Source: Acidimicrobiia bacterium (GTDB lineage: Bacteria; Actinomycetota; Acidimicrobiia; Spongiisociales; SHLN01). From it: a DNA stretch of 10,753 nt. The stretch spans positions 1-10,753 of the forward strand of contig SHLN01000077.1 of assembly GCA_004283105.1 (NCBI GenBank), read 5' to 3'. Below, in pieces: positions 1-6,874 of the stretch (position 1 is the stretch's first letter; each line of letters starts with the position of its first letter). The notes below the pieces were generated by a model, which did no database searches, was not told the origin of the DNA, and worked only from the letters and a program-made list of their open reading frames with translations. Position numbers and translations under genes: made by a program.

Positions 1-713
1 GGGATGAGGGGGTCGGGGTTGTTGAACGTGGGGGTTGAGCCGTCCGGGTAGAGGACGGTGCCACCGGCCGCCGTCACGAGGGCAGCTCCGGCCGCCACGT
101 CCCACTCGTTCTTCGGCGTGAGGGTCCAGGTGGCGTCGGCGAGACCCGCCGCTACCAGGGACATCTTGTAGGCCACCGAGCCCATCGGGCGGACGATGAT
201 CGGCCCGTCCTGGAAATGGTCCCACTCCCCCCGCCGGACCTCACTCCGGCTGGCCAGCACCTCGGCTCCCTCGATCTGCTCGATCGGCCGCACCGCCGTC
301 GGCGCCCCATTCAATGTCACGCCGGTCTCGAGCGAACCGACCACCCGCTGATCCATCACCGTGTTCAGGATGCCGCCGGCCACCGCCACGCCGTTTTCGA
401 CGAGACCCACCGATACACACCACTCGGGTATCCCTTCCACGAACTCCCGAGTTCCGTCGAGCGGATCTACCACCCAGACGCGGTCGGCGGACAACCGCTC
501 GGGGCTGTCCACGGTTTCCTCTGACAGCCATCCGTCGCCGGAACCGGGCAGCAGCTCTCGCAGCAGCTCGTCGACCTTCTCGTCGGCTTCGGTTACCGGA
601 TCGCCACCGCTCTTGCGGGTCGCATCTATGAACCCCGGGGTGTAGTCGGCGAGCACGTTTGCGGCTGCCGTCAATGCCTCTTCGATGCGTTGCAGGTCCT
701 GGACGCGGTCCAT
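1..713 (-). CDS. Inositol monophosphatase / CysQ-type phosphatase (3' part missing)
   Basis: This is a metal-dependent phosphatase of the inositol monophosphatase superfamily. 237 codons are visible and the C-terminus lies beyond the left edge. Family motifs in order: DPVTEAD (residues 39-44 region), SEE at 64-66, the metal-binding signature DPLDGT at 83-88, and EWDVAAG around 203-209 supplying the third metal-site Asp. The phrase DGTREF followed by EGIPEW is closer to CysQ (3'(2'),5'-bisphosphate nucleotidase, which recycles PAP from sulfate assimilation) than to classical inositol phosphatases, which usually have DGTxNF. Substrate is therefore probable rather than proven. The ATG at 713 is chosen because GAGGAG lies just upstream. 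An in-frame ATG at 734 and GTG at 731 have no ribosome site. The gene follows the glycosyltransferase by 56 bases on the same strand but appears to have its own promoter. Confidence 0.85.
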   Translation of the reverse strand, partial: MDRVQDLQRIEEALTAAANVLADYTPGFIDATRKSGGDPVTEADEKVDELLRELLPGSGDGWLSEETVDSPERLSADRVWVVDPLDGTREFVEGIPEWCVSVGLVENGVAVAGGILNTVMDQRVVGSLETGVTLNGAPTAVRPIEQIEGAEVLASRSEVRRGEWDHFQDGPIIVRPMGSVAYKMSLVAAGLADATWTLTPKNEWDVAAGAALVTAAGGTVLYPDGSTPTFNNPDPLI

Positions 714-738
714 CTCTCTCCTCGAGCTCACCATGATC

Positions 739-766
739 ACAGTACGCGTTTTCCCGCCTATGTCGA
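739..766 (-). promoter_or_regulatory. Predicted promoter of the CysQ-like gene
   Basis: On the minus strand TCGACA (761-766, five of six matches to TTGACA) is followed after 16 bases by TACTGT (739-744). This predicts a transcript starting near 732 with a leader of about 19 nt containing the GAGGAG ribosome site before the ATG at 713. It begins right after the stop codon of the upstream glycosyltransferase gene, so the phosphatase could be expressed independently. Prediction by consensus only. Confidence 0.5.
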
Positions 767-769
767 GCG

Positions 770-2131
770 CTAGGACCGGGACAGCACGCGTTCGTAGAGG
801 TCAAGGTAGCGGCGGGCAGCCGGATCCCAGCCCCAATCGGTCGTCATCCCGGCTCGCTGCAGAGCGGCCCACACATCGGGCTGGTCTCGGAGCACCCCCA
901 TCGCCCGCTCGACCGTCTCGCGCAGCGCCTCCGGCGTGTAGTCCTCGAATCCGAACCCGTTGGCCGAGGCCGGATGGTCGGTGAGATCGATCACCGTACT
1001 GGCCAGGCCTCCGGTCAGACGCACGACCGGAGGAGCGCCGTACCTCATCGCATAGAGGTTGCCGAGGCCGCCGGGCTCGAACCGGGACGGCATGAGAAAC
1101 GAGTCACCGCCCGCCCACACCAGCCGGGCCAGCTCCTCGGAGTACGGGCCATGCCACACGGCGCCGGGTGCCCGGGCCGCCCACCCGTCGACGAGATAGT
1201 CCTGGTCGCCGTTTCCGACGGCCACCAGCCGGAACCCGCTCCCAATGAGCTGGTCGATGACCGGGTCGAGCAACTCGAGACCCTTCTGGCCGGTCATTCG
1301 CCCGACCATGCCGAACAGGACTCCGGAACCATCCAATCCGGTTCGAGCGAGCAATTCTTGGCGGGCGGCGGACCGCCCCGTCAGATCATCGGGCCCGAAC
1401 GGCACCGGGATCGCGTCATCGGTCTCAGGATCGAACCGCCGGATCTCGATGCCATTCAGAATGCCGACGACCGCATGGTCGAGCCCGGCAACGAACTCGT
1501 TGAGACCGGATGACACCGCCGGATCCTCGGCGATCTGGCGGGCATACCCCCGGCTAACCGTCGTGACCTGATCAGCCGCCAGGATCCCGCCCTTCAGGTA
1601 GTTGGCGGCGCCGTACCACTCGAGCAGGTCGGCGGCATCGGGATGCCCTTCGAACAGGGCAACCGCCTCATCCAACGGTCCCTGTACCGAATAGGCCGCG
1701 TTGTGAAGGGTGAGAACCGTTGGCGCCGAGCTCAGCAAGGCGGTCGGGGCTGTCTGGGCATCGTGCAGGTGCACGAGGTCGAACTGCCCGCTCACGGCCG
1801 CCGCCGTTTGGCAGAAGCGGCCCCACCGGCGCCACTCGTCCTCGTAGGCCGATCCCGGCTCCGGTCCGTAGATGCCGGGACGATCGAAGGACTCGGGATC
1901 ATCGACGAGCAGGACGCGAATCCCCGCCTCCTCATGGTGGTAGATGCCCCGGGCGGGGCCCTCTCCGGGACGAGCCTCACCGAGGTCGCCGAGCCACTGA
2001 TACCGGGGCATGAGCACCGTGACCGACTGTTCCAGGCGGGCAAGGGCGTGGGCTATCCCGGTAATGGCATCGCCCAGGCCACCCGACGTGGCGAACGGGG
2101 CCATCTCGGCCACGACGAACAGCAGGTTCAC
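770..2131 (-). CDS. Glycogen/starch synthase-like glycosyltransferase (GT5, GlgA-like)
   Basis: This 453-residue GT-B glycosyltransferase resembles bacterial glycogen synthase, which adds glucose from ADP-glucose to alpha-1,4-glucan; typical GlgA is about 470-490 residues. The N-terminal GT5 domain begins NLLFVVAEMAPF and carries SGGLGD at 16-21, HLHDAQT at 121-127, TLHNAAY at 141-147 and NGIEIRRFDPETD at 226-238. The C-terminal domain has GRMTGQKGL (277-285), retaining the Arg and Lys equivalent to E. coli R300 and K305, and SRFEPGGLGNLYAMRYG (349-365) with the conserved Glu. Two changes are notable. Residue 15, Lys in E. coli GlgA, is Thr here in an ungapped alignment, and Cys of EPCGL is Gly. 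The start is GTG at 2131 with GAGGAG eight bases upstream. It is divergent from malE, suggesting alpha-glucan metabolism. Donor and activity are uncertain. Confidence 0.82.
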   Translation of the reverse strand: MNLLFVVAEMAPFATSGGLGDAITGIAHALARLEQSVTVLMPRYQWLGDLGEARPGEGPARGIYHHEEAGIRVLLVDDPESFDRPGIYGPEPGSAYEDEWRRWGRFCQTAAAVSGQFDLVHLHDAQTAPTALLSSAPTVLTLHNAAYSVQGPLDEAVALFEGHPDAADLLEWYGAANYLKGGILAADQVTTVSRGYARQIAEDPAVSSGLNEFVAGLDHAVVGILNGIEIRRFDPETDDAIPVPFGPDDLTGRSAARQELLARTGLDGSGVLFGMVGRMTGQKGLELLDPVIDQLIGSGFRLVAVGNGDQDYLVDGWAARAPGAVWHGPYSEELARLVWAGGDSFLMPSRFEPGGLGNLYAMRYGAPPVVRLTGGLASTVIDLTDHPASANGFGFEDYTPEALRETVERAMGVLRDQPDVWAALQRAGMTTDWGWDPAARRYLDLYERVLSRS

Positions 2132-2218
2132 AGTGCGGGCTCCTCGGTCGGTCCTGTATCGATGACGTTAGGCCAAATCGAGCCGGTGCCGAGCAGATCG
2201 GCAGCGGATCACACGGAA

Positions 2219-2247
2219 CTGGCAAAGCCGTGAGAAGTTGATACGCT
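2219..2247 (+). promoter_or_regulatory. Predicted malE promoter
   Basis: CTGGCA (2219-2224, partial match to TTGACA) is separated by 17 bases from TACGCT (2242-2247). The -10 is preceded by TGA, giving the extended form TGnTAnnnT. The start would be near 2254, leaving a leader of about 70 nt before malE that carries two hairpins and the ribosome site AGGAGA. Prediction by consensus only; no clear MalR/LacI-type operator was recognised. Confidence 0.45.
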
Positions 2248-2257
2248 TCTGGTCGCA

Positions 2258-2298
2258 CACCCCGGTTCCCGGGGTGCTCTCCGTACGTTCCGTGCGGG
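2258..2298 (+). promoter_or_regulatory. Two tandem TTC-loop hairpins in the malE leader
   Basis: Hairpin one is a perfect 8-bp stem, CACCCCGG / CCGGGGTG, with loop TTC (2258-2276). Hairpin two starts four bases later: CCGTACG / CGTGCGG with loop TTC (2281-2297), one G-U pair, extendable by another wobble pair. If the predicted start near 2254 is right, the first hairpin sits at the extreme 5' end of the malE mRNA and the second ends 13 bases before the ribosome site. Roles could be 5'-end stabilisation, attenuation or a protein site; none is shown. Confidence 0.5.
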
Positions 2299-2323
2299 CT
2301 TGATTCAACACAGGAGAAATCCA

Positions 2324-3658
2324 ATGATTAAACGCTGGAAGCTGCTCACGGCCGTGTTTGCCGTGCTTGCGCTCGTAGCGGGCGCCTGCGGTGGCGACGA
2401 TGCCGGCAGTGACACGACTGTCGCTCCCACCACCACGACGCAGGCGACGACGACTACGACCGTTGCAGACACAACGACAACAACCGCAGCGAGCGGCGAC
2501 ACCACGACGACGACCGCTCCCCCGGTGGTTCGGGCCGACGCCGACCTGGTCATCTGGGCCGACGACACCCGCACCCCGGTCATCCGGCCATTCGCCGAAG
2601 CCTTCGGCGCCGACAACGGCCTGACCGTTGCCGTGCAGGAGCTCGGATCGGGCGATATCCGTGACCGTCTCATCACCGCCGACCCGGCCGGTGAGGGTCC
2701 CGACATCATTGTCGGTGCCCACGACTGGCTCGGCCAGCTCGTTGCCAACGGTGTGGTTGCGCCTATCGACATCGCCGACATCTCCGACACGTTCTCCGAT
2801 GTTGCCGTTAGCGCCTTCACGTACGAGGGCAAGACCTACGGCGTGCCGTATGCCGTAGAGAGCATCGCACTCATCCGCAACACCGACCTGGTTCCGACAG
2901 CACCGGCAACGTTCGAAGAGCTCGAGACGATCGCGCTCGGCTTGCGTGATGACGGCACGGTCACCGTTCCCCTGGCTCTCCAGGAGAACGGCAACGGAGA
3001 CCCGTTCCACAACTACCCGCTCGTGACCGCCCTCGGCGGCTACGTGTTCGGCTCGCCAGAGCTCGGGTACGACCCGAACGACCTCGGCCTCGACAGCCCC
3101 GGCGGCCTCAAGGCAGCCGAGGCGTTTGGCGCCTGGTCCGAGAGCGGACTCGTCAACATCGACGTCACCTACGACGTCATGCTCGATTCGTTCGGCTCCG
3201 GCGACGCGCCGTTCGCCATCACCGGTCCCTGGGCGGTCAGCAGCTTCGGCGACGTGAACTACGTCGTCGAGCCGATTCCCCCCGTGCAGGGTGGCACCCC
3301 GGCGCCGTTCGTCGGCGTGCAGGGCTTCATGGTTGCCACCAATGCCGCCAACCCGCTCATCGCCGAGACGTTCCTACTCGACGTCATGGCCGGTGAGGAA
3401 GCGCAGCTGGCCCTCTACGAGGCCGGCAACCGTGCCCCGGCCAACCTGGCCGCCTTCGCGGTGGCGTCGGAAGACCCCGACGTGCAGGGCTTCGGCCTCT
3501 CGAGCGCCAACGGGTTCCCGATGCCGGCCATCCCTGAGATGGGCTCGGTGTGGAGCGCCTGGACGGATGCCTACGAGCTGATCTTCACGGGTACCGACCC
3601 GCAGACGGCGTTCAAGGATGCCGCTGCCCAGATTCGCAACCTGATCGCAGGCGGCTAA
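2324..3658 (+). CDS. malE: Maltose/maltodextrin ABC transporter substrate-binding lipoprotein (MalE)
   Basis: Extracytoplasmic binding lipoprotein, 444 residues, that would deliver maltose or maltodextrins to MalFG. It has a signal peptide with positive residues (IKRWK), a hydrophobic core and a lipobox ending at Cys22. A Thr-rich linker (about 29-68) then tethers the solute-binding domain. Segments closely matching E. coli MalE are GPDIIVGAHDWLG (125-137), PYAVESIALIRNTDL (175-189, Glu matching the sugar-binding E111), LVTALGGYVF (233-242), ITGPWA (299-304) and EMGSVWSAW (405-413, Trp in the position of the stacking W340). The ATG at 2324 follows AGGAGA by six bases. An in-frame TTG at 2300 would only add residues translated from the ribosome site. 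First gene of malEFG; malF follows after 22 bases. The exact sugar is inferred from similarity. Confidence 0.93.
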   Translation: MIKRWKLLTAVFAVLALVAGACGGDDAGSDTTVAPTTTTQATTTTTVADTTTTTAASGDTTTTTAPPVVRADADLVIWADDTRTPVIRPFAEAFGADNGLTVAVQELGSGDIRDRLITADPAGEGPDIIVGAHDWLGQLVANGVVAPIDIADISDTFSDVAVSAFTYEGKTYGVPYAVESIALIRNTDLVPTAPATFEELETIALGLRDDGTVTVPLALQENGNGDPFHNYPLVTALGGYVFGSPELGYDPNDLGLDSPGGLKAAEAFGAWSESGLVNIDVTYDVMLDSFGSGDAPFAITGPWAVSSFGDVNYVVEPIPPVQGGTPAPFVGVQGFMVATNAANPLIAETFLLDVMAGEEAQLALYEAGNRAPANLAAFAVASEDPDVQGFGLSSANGFPMPAIPEMGSVWSAWTDAYELIFTGTDPQTAFKDAAAQIRNLIAGG

Positions 3659-3667
3659 GCGACCAGC

Positions 3668-3673
3668 TAGATT
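3668..3673 (+). promoter_or_regulatory. Possible -10 element for a leaderless malF transcript
   Basis: TAGATT lies seven bases before the malF ATG, close to the spacing seen at other starts in this window, and malF has no Shine-Dalgarno sequence. No convincing -35 is present. It may be a secondary promoter allowing malFG to be transcribed apart from malE. Confidence 0.3.
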
Positions 3674-3680
3674 CCGCCCC

Positions 3681-5279
3681 ATGACCGGGACGGATCTCAA
3701 ACAAGAGGAAACCCGGCGGGTCGAATCCCGCCGGGTTTCCTTTGGTCTAGGCCTCGGCGTCAAACTGCTCTTCCTGGCGGCGGTAAACGCTCTCGCCGTC
3801 TTCGGCCTCCCACGCATGATCGAAGAGAAGGCCTGGCTCTTCGCCGCCTTCACGGTCGTCGCCACGCTTTCGCTCGACTGGATCTACCTGTCGAGCAAGG
3901 GAGCGACCCTCCCCCTCAAGTACCTCATTCCCGGCACCATCCTCCTTCTCGTGTTCCAGGTGTGGCCGGTGCTCAGCACCGCCTACATCGCATTCACCAA
4001 TTACGGAACCGGCAACGTCTTCACGTTCGACCAGGCGCTCGACAAGATTCTCGAGGATTCGACGTTCCCGCAGGACGATGACCCACGGCTCGACGCCAAA
4101 CCGCTCGCCATCGTCGATGGTGAGCTCATCGGCGAGATCGCGCTCTATCTCGTCGACGAAGCGGGCGTCGAGTTTCTCGGCACCGCCGACGGCCTCGAGG
4201 AACTGGCGGTCGAGGACGTCGTCCTCGACGGAGATCGAGTGGTTGGAGTCGGGGACTACGAGGTGCTCGGCCTCGCCCAGGTCAGCGACCTTCAGGAGGA
4301 GTACAGCTCACTCGAAATCCCTGCCGGAGAAAACAAGCTCATCAAGCTGACCCGGGGGGTGAGCGGAGCCTCACTCGTCTCTCCGACCCTCGAGTACGAC
4401 TCCGACACCGGCACCCTCACCGATCTCACCACCGGCGTCGTATACGAGCAGGTGGAAGGCACGTTCACCGCGCCGTCCGGCGAGGAAATTGCGCCCGGCT
4501 GGCGAGCCATCATCGGGTTCGACAACTTCACGAAAGTACTCACCAACGAAAGCATCCGCGGCCCGTTCGTACGGGTCTTCATCTGGACCTTCGTGTTTGC
4601 CATCGGCTCGGTCTTCTTCACGTTCATCGTCGGCTTGGGTCTCGCCATCACACTCAACCAACCGGAGATGAAGGGCCAGCGGGTGTACCGGTCCCTGCTC
4701 ATCATCCCCTATGCCCTGCCGAGCTTCCTGTCGGCGCTCATCTGGGCAGGGCTCCTCAACCAGGAGTTCGGGGTCATCAACGAGTTCTTGAACCTGGACA
4801 TCCCCTGGCTGCGCGACCAATGGATGGCGAAGGTCTCGGTGTTGCTCGTGAATACCTGGCTCGGCTTCCCATACATGTTCCTCATCTCGACGGGTGCGTT
4901 GCAGGCGATTCCGGACAATCTCAAAGAAGCGGCCGCCATCGACGGGGCCACAAGCCGGCAAGCGTTTCGCCAGGTCACACTCCCGCTGCTGCTCGTCTCG
5001 CTTGCTCCGCTGCTCATTGCCTCGTTCGCCTTCAACTTCAACAACTTCAACACGATCTTCCTGCTCAACAAGGGAGGACCGCCGATCGCCGGCGCCCAGA
5101 CACCGGCCGGGCACACCGACATCCTCATCAGCTACACGTACCGCCTTGCCTTTGAGAGCGGGCGGGGAGCCGACTTTGGATTGGCGGCCGGAATCGGGAT
5201 TCTCATCTTCATGATCGTGGCCACCATCTCGGCCATCAGCTTCAAGCGGACCGCCGTTTTCGAGGAGATCAACCAATGA
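3681..5279 (+). CDS. malF: Maltose/maltodextrin ABC transporter permease MalF
   Basis: Integral membrane permease, 532 residues, about the size of E. coli MalF (514). Predicted membrane segments lie near 24-44, 51-71, 82-102, 296-322, 338-360, 384-404, 434-454 and 499-522, giving the eight-helix MalF layout. Residues about 104-292 form a large extracytoplasmic domain in the position of the E. coli P2 loop, including GTLTDLTTGVVY, which resembles E. coli GTLTNNQSGVKY. The EAA loop that docks on the ATPase is EAAAIDGATSRQAFRQVTLP (416-435). Other near-identical MalF segments are NTWLGFPYMF (391-400), ASFAFNFNNF (447-456) and DFGLAA (498-503). The ATG at 3681 has no ribosome site; starting later would destroy the first helix. 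A perfect 15-bp hairpin lies at codons 9-21. malG overlaps by four bases. The partner ATPase MalK is not in the window. Confidence 0.93.
   Translation: MTGTDLKQEETRRVESRRVSFGLGLGVKLLFLAAVNALAVFGLPRMIEEKAWLFAAFTVVATLSLDWIYLSSKGATLPLKYLIPGTILLLVFQVWPVLSTAYIAFTNYGTGNVFTFDQALDKILEDSTFPQDDDPRLDAKPLAIVDGELIGEIALYLVDEAGVEFLGTADGLEELAVEDVVLDGDRVVGVGDYEVLGLAQVSDLQEEYSSLEIPAGENKLIKLTRGVSGASLVSPTLEYDSDTGTLTDLTTGVVYEQVEGTFTAPSGEEIAPGWRAIIGFDNFTKVLTNESIRGPFVRVFIWTFVFAIGSVFFTFIVGLGLAITLNQPEMKGQRVYRSLLIIPYALPSFLSALIWAGLLNQEFGVINEFLNLDIPWLRDQWMAKVSVLLVNTWLGFPYMFLISTGALQAIPDNLKEAAAIDGATSRQAFRQVTLPLLLVSLAPLLIASFAFNFNNFNTIFLLNKGGPPIAGAQTPAGHTDILISYTYRLAFESGRGADFGLAAGIGILIFMIVATISAISFKRTAVFEEINQ
3706..3741 (+). 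terminator. Strong hairpin at the malE-malF junction (attenuator or mRNA stabiliser)
   Basis: AGGAAACCCGGCGGG (3706-3720) and CCCGCCGGGTTTCCT (3727-3741) are perfect 15-base inverted copies around the loop TCGAAT, extendable by G-U and A-U pairs. It begins 48 bases after the malE stop and lies wholly inside the first codons of malF. A short, interrupted T tract (TTTCCTTT) follows, so it could terminate some transcripts, leaving more malE than malFG mRNA, or block 3' decay of a malE fragment. E. coli has REP elements at the equivalent malE-malF junction. Structure is certain; role is inferred. Confidence 0.55.
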
Positions 5280-6250
5280 CGACTGCCGACGAAGCGATCG
5301 CCCGGCCCGCCGCCATCCCGGAAGCGCACGCCGCCAAACGGAACCGGCGGCCCTTTGGGCGTTGGTTCCGGGACCTCGGATGGCGCCACCTCGTGGGAAT
5401 CCTCGCCATCGCCTTCGCCGTCTTTCCGGTGATCTGGGTCATCTCGGCCTCGGTCAATCCCTCCGGCAGCCTCGTCGGCCAGACGATCTGGCCGGACAAC
5501 CCGACCCTCGACAACTTCCGCGAGCTGCTCGACCAGGAATTCGTCCCCGCGGACGCAATCGCCTCGGCAGGCGAGATCAAGGTTCCCTACACGAGTTGGT
5601 TCCGCAACACGATGATCATCGCCGGCGCCGCTGCCATCGGCCAGACGTTCCTGTCCGCCCTGGCGGCCTACGCCTTCTCCCGCATGCGATTCAAGGGGCG
5701 CCGGGTCGGCCTGCTCGCTCTCCTACTCGTGCAGATGTTCCCGCAGCTGCTCGCCTTCACCGCCATCTTCGTGCTCATGACCGACATGAAAGACGTGTTC
5801 CCGGCTATCGGGTTGGGCACCCATGCCGGATTGATCCTGGTCTATCTCGGCGGTGCGCTCGGTGTCAACACGTGGCTCATGAAGGGCTTCTTCGACACGA
5901 TCCCCAAGGATCTGGACGAGGCCGCCAAGGTGGACGGGGCAAGCGCCAATCAGATCTACTTCCAGGTCATCCTCCCGCTGGCCGCCCCGATTCTCGCCGT
6001 CATTGGACTGCTGTCGTTCATCTTCACCATCAACGATTTCGTCGTCGCAGCTGCGGTGTTGGGCCAGGGCGAGGAATCCAACTTCACGCTCGCCATCGGG
6101 CTCTTCCGGTTCCTCGATGCCGGCTTCGAGAAGAACTGGGGAGCGTTTGCGGCCGGCGCCCTGATGACCGGCATCCCGGTGATCATCCTCTTCCAGCTCC
6201 TCCAGCGCTATATCGTCTCCGGGTTGACGCAGGGTGGGGTGAAGGGGTAG
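5276..6250 (+). CDS. malG: Maltose/maltodextrin ABC transporter permease MalG
   Basis: Second permease of the importer, 324 residues compared with 296 in E. coli MalG; most of the extra length is a charged cytoplasmic N-terminus (about 1-38). Hydrophobic segments near 39-59, 112-134, 145-169, 181-203, 236-258 and 288-309 give the six-helix MalG fold. The EAA loop is EAAKVDGASANQIYFQVILP (215-234), which would contact the ATPase partner. INDFVVAAAVL (252-262) and the C-terminal LFQLLQRYIVSGLTQGGVKG (305-324) are typical of MalG. The ATG overlaps the malF stop as ATGA, so translation is probably coupled. It is the last gene of the operon; repeats and palindromes follow. Confidence 0.94.
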   Translation: MTTADEAIARPAAIPEAHAAKRNRRPFGRWFRDLGWRHLVGILAIAFAVFPVIWVISASVNPSGSLVGQTIWPDNPTLDNFRELLDQEFVPADAIASAGEIKVPYTSWFRNTMIIAGAAAIGQTFLSALAAYAFSRMRFKGRRVGLLALLLVQMFPQLLAFTAIFVLMTDMKDVFPAIGLGTHAGLILVYLGGALGVNTWLMKGFFDTIPKDLDEAAKVDGASANQIYFQVILPLAAPILAVIGLLSFIFTINDFVVAAAVLGQGEESNFTLAIGLFRFLDAGFEKNWGAFAAGALMTGIPVIILFQLLQRYIVSGLTQGGVKG

Positions 6251-6267
6251 CTCGGCCTTCGGCCTCG

Positions 6268-6309
6268 CCGCTACCCGCTATCCGCTGCCCGCTTCCCGCT
6301 TCCCGCCAG
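6268..6309 (+). repeat. Heptanucleotide tandem array, unit CCGCTNY
   Basis: Five consecutive 7-base units beginning CCGCT (6268-6302) are followed by one decayed unit (6303-6309) with no spacing error. A weak palindrome GGCC-TTC-GGCC (6254-6264) precedes it. Read on the minus strand the units are NNAGCGG, the same core as the array at 6903-6951, so the two flank the SRPBCC gene in opposite orientation. Confidence 0.8.
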
Positions 6310-6350
6310 AGGGGCTGCTCCTTTGCGCTGGTGGTCGTAGCAAGACTCCA

Positions 6351-6393
6351 CGGCAACCCGAAGGGTTGCCGCAAGCAACGCCGAAGGCGTTGC
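6351..6393 (+). terminator. Tandem GAA-loop hairpins after malG
   Basis: CGGCAACCC-GAA-GGGTTGCCG (6351-6371) has a perfect 9-bp stem. GCAACGCC-GAA-GGCGTTGC (6375-6393) has a perfect 8-bp stem and starts three bases later. They sit between the convergent malG and SRPBCC genes and have no T tract on either strand, so they may be bidirectional terminators or 3' stabilisers of malG mRNA. The palindromes are certain; the function is inferred. Confidence 0.5.
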
Positions 6394-6394
6394 C

Positions 6395-6408
6395 GTTGAC
6401 TGTTGACA
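6395..6408 (+). repeat. Heptamer direct repeat GTTGACW x2
   Basis: GTTGACT and GTTGACA abut directly. With only two copies this could be chance, but the 7-base period matches the other arrays in the window. Confidence 0.4.
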
Positions 6409-6410
6409 AA

Positions 6411-6424
6411 CGGCCGCTAGGCCG
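6411..6424 (-). terminator. Small hairpin at the SRPBCC stop codon
   Basis: On the minus strand CGGCC-TAGC-GGCCG forms a 5-bp stem whose loop contains the TAG stop, followed by TTTGT. This is a minimal candidate terminator for the SRPBCC gene. The stem is short and the T run is weak. Confidence 0.35.
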
Positions 6425-6851
6425 ATTCAACAAACTCCACTAGTTCGGCCATGCGGTCGGGAAGATGGCGGCCGATGACGCTGCTGACGATGGGGAGCGC
6501 CAGGAGTGCTGTGAAGCCGTCGGCGGTGAGTTCAAGCCGGGCATGGAGCCGGGTCTTGCGCTGGTGCTCGGGTTCGAGCGTCATTTCGATCTTGCCTCGC
6601 CACTCGGCCGCGCGGATCTTCATGAGCATCCGCTCCCGGGGCTCGGACTCGGCCACCTTCATGGTCCCGGTCAGCTCGCTCCCCCCGATCTTGGCCTTCC
6701 AGCCGCACGATTTGAGCAACCCGTCCTCAACCTTGATGTCGGAGATCTCAGCAGCTCCCAGCAACGCACCCCACACGCCGGCGTCCTGCAGGGTCTCCCA
6801 GGACTTCTTCACAGAGGCCTTGGCGGTCACGGTGTCGGAGAATCGAGGCAT
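6417..6851 (-). CDS. SRPBCC-family protein (START/CoxG-like)
   Basis: A 144-residue single-domain protein of the SRPBCC helix-grip superfamily, whose members bind hydrophobic ligands in a deep cavity. The pattern is an N-terminal strand with the helix KASVKKSWETLQD (11-23), glycine-rich strands with GSELTGTMKV (57-66), a middle block of basic and acidic strands (about 75-110), and a long C-terminal helix (about 122-142) closing the cavity. It has no signal peptide or membrane segment, so it is probably cytoplasmic. Ligand and role are unknown. The ATG at 6851 is chosen because the peptide begins in the family-typical way there. Starting at the in-frame ATG at 6893 would add 14 residues translated from the heptamer repeat region. 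No ribosome site is present; TACCTT six bases upstream fits a leaderless mRNA. Confidence 0.8.
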   Translation of the reverse strand: MPRFSDTVTAKASVKKSWETLQDAGVWGALLGAAEISDIKVEDGLLKSCGWKAKIGGSELTGTMKVAESEPRERMLMKIRAAEWRGKIEMTLEPEHQRKTRLHARLELTADGFTALLALPIVSSVIGRHLPDRMAELVEFVESA

Positions 6852-6857
6852 CGGGAG

Positions 6858-6863
6858 AAGGTA
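6858..6863 (-). promoter_or_regulatory. Predicted -10 of the leaderless SRPBCC gene
   Basis: On the minus strand TACCTT is followed by six bases and then the ATG, putting the A of the start codon at the expected +1. No -35 is recognisable; its place falls inside the heptamer array. Confidence 0.5.
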
Positions 6864-6874
6864 GCAGCTTCCCT

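Noticed and set aside
2300..2308. TTGATTCAA palindrome as a transcription-factor operator before malE
   Set aside because: It is only nine bases, AT-rich by chance near the ribosome site, with no second copy near other promoters.
2300..2323. malE start at TTG 2300
   Set aside because: It would translate the AGGAGA ribosome site and place residues before a normal lipoprotein signal peptide.
2461..2520. ACG/ACC-rich stretch in malE as a microsatellite
   Set aside because: It encodes the Thr-rich linker expected after a lipobox, and mixed Thr codons argue against simple repeat expansion.
3711..3740. tRNA 3' half or attachment-site remnant (GGGTCGAATCCC resembles a T-arm)
   Set aside because: The loop has six bases, not seven, the stem is far longer than a T-arm, there is no acceptor partner or anticodon arm, and the sequence is in frame within malF.
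4371..5276. Long minus-strand open frame opposite malF, and similar ones opposite malE and the Fe-S oxidoreductase
   Set aside because: They are high-GC mirror frames of strongly conserved genes, with Arg/Glu/Gly-rich low-similarity translations and no ribosome sites.
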